DNA of 64,000 nucleotides, taken from assembly GCA_025531455.1 (NCBI GenBank), contig JAMYHL010000022.1, positions 248,001-312,000 on the forward strand. Reading direction: 5' to 3'. The notes below the pieces were generated by a model. The model did not search any database. It was given only the letters and a program-made list of their open reading frames with translations, and was not told the origin of the DNA. Shown here piece by piece: positions 11,929 through 21,550 of the stretch. Made by a program: the position numbers and the translations under genes. The DNA is from Apiotrichum sp. Y4204. Its lineage: Eukaryota; Basidiomycota; Tremellomycetes; Trichosporonales; Trichosporonaceae. The stretch's first letter is position 1; each line of letters starts with the position of its first letter.

Positions 11929-12643
11929 GTCATAATTGTGCGGTGGTTGATGAGTCTCGATTCATTTACTTGTTCGTTGTAATGTCAAACAGTATACCTT
12001 GTTATCCAGTCGCGTCTCTCACAGTCAAGGCACAACTACTGATCGCCTTCACCTCGTCCAGCGCCTGAGCCTAACAATTGACTAGTGATCATTCGCCAAA
12101 CCCTCATGTGCCCAGGGTCTCCCACAGCGGTATGGCACTCGACTTGATCCGATAGCTGACCCATCCAGACGCTGACATATCCAGACTCGTATGGACACGA
12201 CACACCCATCTTCCACAGATCAGCTTCCACATGCCGCGTCTAGCCTCTCCAACCGACAGACGAGAACGCCACTGACATATTTAGCCGACGCTGATTGGAG
12301 GTCGCACCTCACTCTCATCGGATGCGATGCCAGAGACGGCGCAAATCCTGTTCGGTGACGGGCTCGCGGGCTCGGTGCAGTGCAGGCAATTGATGCTGGG
12401 CTGGCTGCGCGGTGTGCGTTGCCTGACTGCTCCGACCTCCTTCTCAGCGCACAATACCGCTCTCCCAATTGCTTGCTCCTCCCCACTCTCCGGTTCTGTG
12501 GGTGCACCCATGTGTTCCTCACTACATGTGCTTTTATCCATTTCTGATGCTCAGCGCAAGGTCTAGCGGACAGTCTGGGACAGGGGCCGGAGAAGATGTT
12601 GATCGCACTCGGCTGCACGCTGTCCGATGATCGATCGGCAGGC
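11929..12643. other. Intergenic region between convergent genes
   Basis: This is the 3' side of both the USP gene (+) and COX8 (-). It presumably contains two 3' UTRs. No coding exon, RNA gene or repeat is visible. Confidence 0.5.
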
Positions 12644-13034
12644 CTACTCGGCGGCCGAACCGGCCGAGCGGGCGAGGAGGATTGAGTTGGCGACGAAGGG
12701 GAGAGCAAAGCCAGTGCCGTACAGGACAATCATGCGGAGGGCGAAGGCCTTCTTGTTTTTCGAGCCACCGGGGATGGTGCTGCGTCGTTAGTAGGCTGTA
12801 GGTGCAAGTGCAAGGAAAGGGGGCAGTCATGGATATAGCCAGAGTAGTGCATATGAGTAGATGGCAGAATGACAAGACGACATCGGAGAAGTGTATGACG
12901 AGTACACGTCCGTACTGGCGCCGATGACCCACTTACTTGTCAACGGTGTTCTCGATGTGGAGACTGCGGACCTGACGGAGGGCAGGGCGGGCGACCACGC
13001 GGCGGAGGTTGGCGGTGCGGACGAGCATGGACAT
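12644..13034 (-). CDS. Cytochrome c oxidase subunit VIII (mammalian COX7C homologue)
   Basis: Two exons on the minus strand, 13034-12937 and 12779-12644, encode 77 residues. Residues 1-25 (MSMLVRTANLRRVVARPALR...) form an Arg-rich amphipathic mitochondrial presequence. The mature part carries NTIPGGSKNKKAFALRMIVL followed by one membrane span (YGTGFALPFVANSILL), the layout of COX7C/yeast Cox8, a small single-span subunit of complex IV in the inner membrane. The intron has a perfect ACTAAC branch site before GCAG. Two in-frame ATGs open the frame; the first is used here. The match rests on size, presequence, the Pro-Gly/Lys-rich stretch before the span, and FALPF; assignment to another small oxidase subunit is unlikely. 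Confidence 0.8.
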
Positions 13035-14984
13035 GGTGCGTGGATGGAGCGGGGTGAGTGCCGGTGGAAAAGTGAGTGGTGAGTAGAGTGAGTGAATGAG
13101 AGTGAGTGGTAGGAAGAGGCTGGGGCATGCCATGTAGCACCCCCCGCACTGTCCCCCGTTGTCGAGCCTCGCCAGCCTGGATCGTCTCGAGAGTATACAC
13201 GCAAGACTCTGATCGCACACACAAAGGAAGAGACACCGGCATTTTCCGAGCGCACGATTCAGCTCGTCACTCTGCTTGATATGCGGCATGTGCGCCGTGG
13301 CAACCGGTGGCGTTGCGCCTGTGTTGGGCTGCTTATTGAGCCAACCAATACCTAGGGGACCTTTGATCCTTCGATGCTGGGTTGTGCGGCTCGAGTTAAG
13401 CACCGGGGGAAACTTGTTCCCTCAGTGCTGCACGGGAAGCTTGCTCAGTGCATTGGCCGTTGTCGTCTCCTCGTTGCAGTGGGGGACCTTTCTCGACCAG
13501 GCCAAGAGCCGCGAGGCAGTCTCGATTTGTGTATACTCACAGCCATCGCACATAGTTCTTTCGACGCCCAAGACATTGGCCAGCGCCACGATCATCCCCG
13601 AGTGCAGAAAGGCACAGGAGCACAGCTGCCTCCTGCAGAAGTTGGCGGTGGGCCGGCGGTGGGCGGCCTCCCTTGCCAACCATAGCCACAGCCAGCGCCC
13701 CATGCGCAGCCACAGGCGACCTGCAGCCAGTTGTCCTGTCGCTCCACGGGTATTGTTCTGGGATGTGAGACGACAATAGGCGGTTTTGACAAAGGCTCCC
13801 GGTAGAGGAAGGGAGAATGATGAAGGGAAGTGAAGAACAATGGAGAATGTAAAACTTGGAAAAGGGCCGCACCACGCGACATTGTCACAGCCTGCAGAAG
13901 GAGCCTGTAGAATGAGTTGGCTTTCATCTTGTCCTCCATTTGGACGTCAGCGTCGGCCCAAGGCTGTAGCATTCCTCATCAACAGCGAACATCAAGCAAC
14001 ATTCCATGATCTGATCAGTTCTCAAAGCCAGTGATTCGGGTATCCGTTTGACCATCGTGAGCTTCCGAAAATGGGAGTCAACACGGGCAGAATTCTTGCA
14101 GCTGGACTAGAAGCTGTACGGAGAGATCTGATCCTATTAGGAAGGGCGGCGCCGTCAGCCAGGTGCATGGAACAAGGAATGGCGGGGCCCGCAATGTCTG
14201 GCTCGTATGGGACCGAGGCGCGATGGCAACATTGTAACCTGGATTTTGGGCATCGGTGAAAAATCCATCAATATTATGGCTATTATGTGTCCCCATGCGT
14301 GGTCAGTGTTGGCAGTTCCCAGAGCCTGAGCGGAGCGTTAAGCGCCGGCGCGCCCACATATCCAGAAGGGACGCGTGATGGAGGATGGAGGATGCAAGGA
14401 TGCAAGGTGGGGGTCCTCCACTTTGCGCGTTTGATTTTATGATGTCAACGCAAACCTCTCCATCTCGGCTTCTGTGTCTCCCGCTGTTCTGGCCACTCGT
14501 CCGCGCGCCTTCATCTTCTTAACGTACATATCTCATCTCTTTGCATGGTCATCTTCTACATCGACACCAACAGTTCCACGTCCACCGACAGCACTGACCT
14601 AGGTTCTCCTAGTGGCTGAATCACTCCACGCGTCCACCCTGGCGAACTCGGGCATCTCCTGTGTCTCGAGTGTCTTCCCATCACTGCACGTGTGCATAAC
14701 GCTGGAACCAGAACCGGATCCTCAACTCCTGCCTCGTATCATCGTCTGTCTCACCACCAATTGTCGCTCCTTGTCGTTGGACACTACTGCAACCAAGAGG
14801 CCACATATCGGTGTCATCCAACGACCCCTGGTGTGCGCAGTGTCCTCTCACTCTTCCCACCTCGTTCGTAGGAACGGGTACCGATAAGTCACTTTCACAG
14901 AGATCAGCAATCGATATCGAGTGCGATCGCGATTCAAAGTCCGGCTGATATATTCCGTTTAACACCACCTCCGTCTCGACCCGG
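13035..14984. promoter_or_regulatory. Divergent intergenic region COX8 / RIC8
   Basis: About 1.95 kb separate the two divergent start codons. Short open frames are present on both strands but none has family motifs or fits an exon chain. The COX8-proximal part and the last 400 nt before RIC8 (CT-rich with TCCACC words) probably hold the two promoters. A small GGATGGA/GGATGCAA slippage repeat lies near 14374-14408. Confidence 0.4.
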
Positions 14985-17264
14985 ATGGAGTACCCTCATC
15001 CTCAGTACATCTCGGCCGCGGCGTACAAGGCACTAGACCGTGGCGACAGCAAGGCTCTTCCAGATGTGCGCCGGGAGCTGGATCGTGTGATCAATGCCCA
15101 GCCCACACAGCTACACCCCGAGCAGCGTACAGAGTTCCTCGTCGCCATACTAGACGACCTGCGCCCCGGAGGCGTGTGGTCGTTGTGGCCTGAAGATGGT
15201 ACGCGCGGCGAAGTTACCCGGAAACCGACTGACGCACACAGTGCACACCCAAGCTCTGGTCGCGGTGAAGGTGCTGGGCCGCAACCCCGTGGGGTCGGGT
15301 GAAATCCTCCTCAAGAAAGAAACGCTCAACACACTTGTCTCTCACACTTGCCTGTCGTTCCCTGGCCGTGGACAAGGCTTCGATGAAGCGGTTCAGGCGG
15401 CTCAGCCTCCAGCCTTGGAAGCTCTGCGCGTGCTGGCGAACACACTCGTCCTGCACCCGGTTGCCCGCAAGAAACTATCACGTGCGGGCGCCGCCGAGGC
15501 CGTTGCACGCGCATTGAGCGACAAGCTCTCAGCCGACCGCCTGTTCATTCTCTGCCGTATCGGATTCCTCGTCACGGCAAACGGGTCGGGTGTGCAGGAA
15601 CTTGTTGACCAGGAGCACATTGTTCCTCGCCTTGTCTACGTACGTGCAGAACGGTTTCAACATCACGGCTACTGACATGACCAGCACCTTCACGCCACCC
15701 AACCTATTCCATCGCACTATGATGCCCTCTCAGAGCTGCTCAAGTTCACTGGTAACATCGTCCGCTGCTATCCCCGGACGGGGCCTGATGAATGGGATTC
15801 GGTCCTTAACCCGTAAGTAGAAAAGAGACAGTGACCTCAAGTGCACTGGCCTCTCGGCTCCAAGACTAATGCCGCAGGCTTCTCTATCCTATTCTGTGCA
15901 TTGTCTACAACCTCCAGTTCAACGATCTTGTTCCGCCATTGACACATGCGCTGAATGCGCTGCTCTCTATTCCTTTCACAAACGACTTGCTGCCAACATG
16001 GTACGCTGTGCCGACGCCGGCAACCGAGGATATGCGAAAGAAGTCTCAGTCCAAGTCTCTTTTTGGTCGTCGGAAGGGGTCCCCGAAGGAGCTCTCTCCA
16101 GTGCACTCGCGGCAAGGTTCCGCAGCAGACGGACTGCACCCTCAATCGCCAACAATGAGCAGGTCTCCGTCTCCGACGCCGTCTGACGACCACACACGGG
16201 CCCAACTTACCCCGAGGACAAATGACCCGCACGCCCTCCCACGACGTATCCTTACCATCCTGAATGGGTTTGTGGATAGCCACCTTCCCGGTGGTGGAGA
16301 GCCGCAGACGGACATTCCCCTGGACGAAATCCTACCGCCTGTGCTTCTGCTTGCCGCATATGCCGCAAATGGCTCCTCTGATATGAGAACAGAACTGCGC
16401 GCTGGGCTTCTCCCAAGCGACTTGGACCGATCCCAACAGGCCGGGCCGCTCGAGACCCGCCCGGGATTGCTTGGCACACTATTGCGTTTCATGAACGGTC
16501 ACACGTACAGGCACTGCCGAGACACTGCAGGCGAGCTCATCTGGGCGGTGTGTGGCGGTGATGGTGAGTGACAAAAGCGGCAAATGGCCCGGGCTGACAG
16601 TACAGCAGGAACGGTGTGCGATGAAGTAGGGTACGGTAACGCAGCTGGACTCTTGTTCCGCAAGGGTATCTCTGGACCACCCCCAGCACGCGTCCGGGAG
16701 GTATCCGAACTGTCCCGTTCTGCGGGCCATCTCAGTAACAAACATACCAGCAAGCCGTCCCCCACATCGCGTGCCCCGAGCAAAGGCACTTTGGGGAACA
16801 CGAGCCGTCCGGTCTCTGGATCGGCCGGCTTGCCTCCACGGCCTCCGCCTTTGGGGCCTCTTCCCTCGCCGCCGATGGGGCCTCTTCCCCCGATTCCTCG
16901 GGCAAATGTATCAACGGCAGAGCGACACCCCATCACGTCGCTACAGACGCATGATGATGGCAAGAGCCCGTTCGCGGGCATGACGGCTGAGGAGAAGGAG
17001 CGCGAGGCGGAGAAGCTTTTCGTGCTCTTTGACCGCCTGGAGCGTAACCCTGTTATCAAAGCCGGGGCGCCCACTGCCGATGGGGCTGGCACACAGTCAC
17101 TCCGCGCCGCAATGGCGGACAAGGTAGCCGAGGGTGTGGCGGATGAGTGGGAACAGCAGGATGCCGAGCAGGAGCGAATCGATGCCGAGCGCGAGGCGGA
17201 TGAAATAGAGGCTGAGGCGATGAGGGAGCTGGCTGAGTACAGGCGGCGTATGGGTCGGTATTAG
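14985..17264 (+). CDS. Synembryn Ric8, chaperone and exchange factor for G-alpha subunits
   Basis: Five exons, 14985-15198, 15242-15639, 15685-15812, 15878-16563 and 16609-17264, give 693 residues. The armadillo-like Ric8 fold covers most of the first 500 residues: helical repeats such as ALEALRVLANTLVLHPVARK and ALSELLKFTGNIVRCYP, then LLYPILCIVYNLQFNDLVPP. A Ser/Pro-rich loop (about 297-357) interrupts the fold. The conserved late motif GYGNAAGLLF sits near 483-492. The C-terminal 200 residues include a proline-rich stretch (about 547-570) and an acidic, probably coiled-coil tail. Ric8 folds nascent G-alpha and promotes its nucleotide exchange at the plasma membrane, which in fungi feeds cAMP and mating signalling. 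All introns are 43-65 nt. The start is the first ATG of an open N-terminus that matches the family (MEYPHPQYISAAAYKALDRG). Confidence 0.87.
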
Positions 17265-17568
17265 ATGCTGCCTACCCAGCACATCGTCATCACTGTTTGA
17301 TCTGGTCGCAACAAAGGTTAACATAGCATAGCAGGGTATAGTCAGTCTAGTGATGCATATTAGCGTTCAGAGCTTGGTAGACATGAGCAGTGATGAGTAG
17401 CCTGTGGTGTGATATCTGGCATCGCCGAGTGTACAGTCTAGGCTGTCTAGCGCCTGTGCTTTAGTGTGTTACTACGAGACATGCCGGTGCATGCCCCTCG
17501 TCGACTCGCGCTTCGAGTGTCGTTTCTGCTTCTCCATCGTCCTCCTCCCTTCCTTCCCGACCATCCGC
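17265..17568. other. Short convergent intergenic region RIC8 / SEM1
   Basis: About 300 nt between two stop codons facing each other. It probably contains overlapping or abutting 3' UTRs. Nothing else is visible. Confidence 0.5.
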
Positions 17569-18105
17569 TCACTCCTTCATGGCTTCATCGCCACCGCCCG
17601 CGCGCTCGACGATCGCCTGGCGCAGCTGCTTCTGGAAATCGTCCTCGACGTCGTCGTCGTCCCAGTTGTCCTCCCATAGCTGCTCTGCGCCGGACGCGCC
17701 AGAGGCCAAGCCGTCCGCAACAGTCGAGCTCTGCTCAGCTGAAGGTCAGCATAAATTCGATACGCAGGCAACAGGTAGTCCGGTGTGCAAGCATGCGTCG
17801 CCCAATATGGGACGAAACCTAGCCATGAATGGGGATGGAGGAGCTCATGATGTCCCCCCTTGGCCAGCCCCCGTTCTGGGCTATCCAATACCGCATAATA
17901 ACTGCTATGCTCACCAGAAGCGGGGAAATCCTGTCCGTCAGCTCAGCTCAAATCACACCTCGCACTGTCCGCACCAACTGTCACTCACCTCAAACTCGTC
18001 ATCATCCTCGAGTGCGCCAAGCTGCGGAAGCTTCTTCTTCTCGGCCGGCGGCGCCGGGGTGGTGGTCTGCGCGTCCTCGGTCTTCTTCTCGTTCTTGTCG
18101 GCCAT
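17569..18105 (-). CDS. 26S proteasome lid subunit Sem1/Dss1 (Rpn15)
   Basis: Two exons, 18105-17989 and 17730-17569, give a 92-residue, very acidic protein. The C-terminal half reads EQLWEDNWDDDDVEDDFQKQ followed by LRQAIVE, which is the Sem1/DSS1 signature: acidic blocks around paired Trp residues, then an amphipathic helix. Another acidic block, LEDDDEFE, ends exon 1. Sem1 stabilises the proteasome lid and is also part of TREX-2 (mRNA export) and, in organisms with BRCA2-like proteins such as some basidiomycetes, of recombination complexes. The 258-nt intron is long for this window; an extra small exon inside it cannot be excluded, because the Gly/Ser linker between the two acidic blocks is longer than usual. 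Confidence 0.87.
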
Positions 18106-18430
18106 CGTGATGGGATGCGGGTTGGTGAAGGACAGAGAACAAGACCAGCAATGTTAGAAGTTGCTATTCGAGCAATGTGTGTGTGTGGGGGGGACCGACG
18201 CGCACGAAGCATTGAACGCATCGTTGGCGATCCTCTCGTGGCCACTGCATGGCTCTAGTCACGTGATTTTGACATTTCCGCCACTCAAGATTTCGGTGTC
18301 GATCCACAGTTTTCGGTGGAGGTGGGTTCGGTGGATCTTTCATCGGTGCAGGTTTCTAGAACACCTCCCACCCCATCACCCATTCCTTCATTCTTGCGAC
18401 ACTAATCGCGAGACCAATCGCGAGAACACC
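18106..18430. promoter_or_regulatory. Bidirectional promoter SEM1 / PET127
   Basis: Only 325 nt separate the start codons of two divergently oriented genes, so both promoters must fit or overlap here. A TG-rich run (TGTGTGTGTGGGGGGG) lies near 18176-18192. No TATA box with clear spacing is visible. The direct repeat AATCGCGAGA, present twice at about 18404-18425, lies just before the PET127 start. Confidence 0.55.
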
Positions 18431-21245
18431 ATGTTTATAACTCGCACGCGGGTGGCCGCAGCGCACCGCGCCCGCCGGCTGGGATATGTCCGGAGTCTAT
18501 CGGCCAAGGCCGCACCGAAAGTGAGTCGTGTGCCATCTGTGCAAGCTAATTTGCGCCAGGTTCAGACGCAGACATTGGACCACGCAACGCCGGACTTCAG
18601 CGAAACGGGGACCATCTCTCAGAAGGATCTGTCGGCGCAACTCAGTGCTCTCGAAGCGGAGGCGGCTCAGGAGCTTGAAGGAGGGAAGCTCGCGGAGCGT
18701 ATCAAGGAGCTGCAGGCACAGTTTTCGGAGATGCGTCTGCGTCTGCAGATGATGCGGAAGGTGAAGGCAGAGGCGGATGCCGAGAAGACACAATTGGGGG
18801 ATACACCAGACAAGACGAAGCCTGCCGCCGAGACGAAGGAGCCTGAAAGCGTTGAAACGCCGCCGTCCGCAGGTGACACCCCAGCGGAGACTGCTGTGCC
18901 CAAGTCTGGATTCCGGGTGGTCGGGATGAAACCAAAACCCGTTAGGGAAGTGCAAAGTTCAGCGAGCAAGCTCCCAGAAGACCCAAAACCCGTAGGAGAA
19001 CCGGAGGGCGCTGAGAGCAAACTTCCCGGAGAGTCGGAACGCAAGGGGCTGGAGGACGATGTGAACGACAACGAGCTCATGGGTAAGTGCTGCTGTTGCT
19101 GGCTGGAGGCTGACAATCCAGAGGCGTTCAACACGGTGGTGTCGGAGGCAGAGAAGGATGCAAAAGCGAATGTCAAGATATTCAACTTTGCTGAGAGTGG
19201 CGCTCTCCGCCCCGCCGAGCTGGTCGTCCAGCCAGTCGAGTCACCACGCCCAGACGCAAAGGTCGCGCGTCTATCCCACAGGCTCAACCGCGTACTTTTC
19301 TCTCCTGGCGTACACTATCTTCGTGATCCTCGAACTGGAGTCTGGAACTTCTCTCGCGATCTGGGACACATTGTCACTCCCGAAGAGTTCGCATTTCACC
19401 GCCTGCCGCAGTACATTACGGCGTCGGAGGACGACGAGTTGATGAAGATGGCCGAAGCTCCAGGGCTTAAATTCGTCGGATCGACCTCGACACTCACGTC
19501 GTCTCTTTCTCAGCTCTACTTTACTCTCAGTGGTGACAAGGGCGTCGACGTGTCGCAGCTATCGAGTGCTTTTGCTAGCAAAAGGAACGACTTCACTTTT
19601 GGTGCTCAGCTCCCTGCGTCTCTCGTCGTGCGGTATCTCCCCAATGGCCGCTACGCCATCGATAACAACAAGGAGCATGCGATCGACGAGAACGTGTTGA
19701 GCGACTATGGTCGCATCCTCGAGAAGCTCCTTACAGCCGAGCAGAAGGACTTCAGGCGTTTCCTCTCATCGTCACCCGAAGAGGCTGTGTCTGAAGAGGA
19801 ACGCAAGGAGCGCGAAGCGTATTGTTACAGCCGCGGTTCGACCCTTTTAATGCGATCGCAGCTCGACTGCCACGACGACCGCCTGCCTGGTAACGGCACA
19901 TTTGACATTAAGACGCGCGCAAGCTTCCCGATCCGCCGAGACCGCGCAAACTACTTGGCCAACTCGGCATACGAGATCACCGAGCTTTACGGCGACACCG
20001 GCTCGTACGAGCGCGAGTTCTACGACCTCACCCGCAGCGGCATGCTCAAGTACTGCTTCCAGGCGCACATCGGTCAAATGGACGGCATCTTTGTTGCATA
20101 CCACAACACAGTCAGCTGCGCTGGATTCCAGTACTTGCCGCTGAGCGAGATCGACACGCGGCTTTTCGGGTCGACGGAGATGGCCCAGCAGGTGTTCCAG
20201 GCCACCGTCGCACTTATGGAGCGCATTCTGCTCATGGCCACATCAATGTACCCAAAACAATCGATCAACCTCACTCTCCACCGCAAAAAGCGCAAGAATG
20301 CTGGCTCGCCCAAGGAGCTCATCGCGGTCGTACAACCGACGGAGTGGGACCGCTCGTCAGTCCGTCCCGCACGAACCATCTCGCTCGAGATTGAGAACGA
20401 GCTGGACTCGGTCAAACACGAGGACCCCGTCTTTTCCTTCTCGTCCGACCCCGAAGTCCGCAAGGACCACAAGTGTACGTGCCAATAAATATTCTCCCAA
20501 ATGTATGGCTAACGTTGCGGCAGGGGTCCTCAACTACAAGATGAGCGTTACGCCCGAAGACATGGAGGGCTACCACATCTCCCACCGTCACCTCGACCAG
20601 CAGGTGGCGTTGCTGCGCGCAGTTAACGCCCTGTATGTCCCCGAGGGCTCGACGCCAAGCGACATGGCGCGCATCACCGCCATTAAGCGCAGGAGGGCAG
20701 CACAGGCTGCCAAGGCAGCAGCGGCGGCGGAATCCGCTGCGGCTGATGCCGATACCAATGCCAACGAAGGCGAAATCGAGGGCCAGGCTGAACCCGAGCC
20801 CACCGCTGCAGAGCCCGCGTCCACCACCCCCGCTGCTACTCCTTCCTCTTCGCCTTCACGTTCGCAGCACGCGACCATCCGATGGATGTCGCCAAACGAC
20901 AACATTATGGAGCTGCGCAATGAGGCCAAGGCAATCGGAAAGGCAGTCGCTGAGCGGCGCAAGATGTGGCGCGACGACGTGCAGCACACCATGTTCTGGA
21001 TGGATGAGGAGAAGAGTGCGCTAGCGACGTCGTTCGCCAACCGCGAGATTGAGCGGACCAAGCGTCGAGAGAAGATTGTTGCGGCCCGACAAGGACGCAA
21101 GAAAGGGAAGAAAGGAGACAAGCAGAAAGGAGACAAGTCCATGTGGCGGACCGGGGCACCATCTGGTCCGCGCAAGAGCTGGGAGGAGAGGGCAAAGGCA
21201 ACGAAGGTGGAGAGCGCGGGCAAGGACAGCAGCGCGGACCCATAG
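18431..21245 (+). CDS. Pet127-like mitochondrial RNA-processing protein
   Basis: Four exons, 18431-18520, 18560-19082, 19122-20474 and 20524-21245, give 895 residues. Residues 1-30 are Arg/Ala-rich (MFITRTRVAAAHRARRLGY...), a mitochondrial presequence. The Pet127 domain runs from roughly 260 to 700, with FSPGVHYLRDPRTGVWNF, MRSQLDCHDDRLPGNGTFDI and KTRASFPIRRDRANY. In budding yeast Pet127 is tied to the mitochondrial RNA polymerase and degradosome and to 5' processing and stability of mitochondrial transcripts; that role is carried over by family. The 39-nt introns 1 and 2 keep the frame and have no stop codon, so reading through would only add 13 residues each; their GTGAGT/GTAAGT donors and branch-like CTAAT/CTGAC words argue that they are spliced. 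The C-terminus is Ala/Lys-rich and low complexity, with a coiled-coil-like stretch and basic GKKGDKQKGDK. It faces CUL1 tail to tail. Confidence 0.87.
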
Positions 21246-21550
21246 ACTGTTTGTTATCTTGTTTGTACTCAATAGATATAGCTGGCACCGCTGATTTCCT
21301 GCATCATGCATCATCACACTTCAGACTTCGCCTTTTCTAACTGAGCTTCACTCCTTCGGGCAGTGCCCATGCAATGGTCTGGGGTCTGATGGTTACGAGT
21401 CGTCTTGTCACTCTTGACGGCTGTGACATGAATTATTGTATTCGTCACTGGGTATGGATGTACAGGAGAAGAACGCGCACAATGCAATGAACGCTGCGAA
21501 CGAGCCATGGAGCAGCGGGAGAACGAAAACTGAGTAGAGGTACGGGCCGA
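21246..21550. other. Convergent intergenic region PET127 / CUL1
   Basis: About 305 nt between two converging stop codons, presumably 3' UTRs of both genes. No gene, RNA or repeat is seen. Confidence 0.5.
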
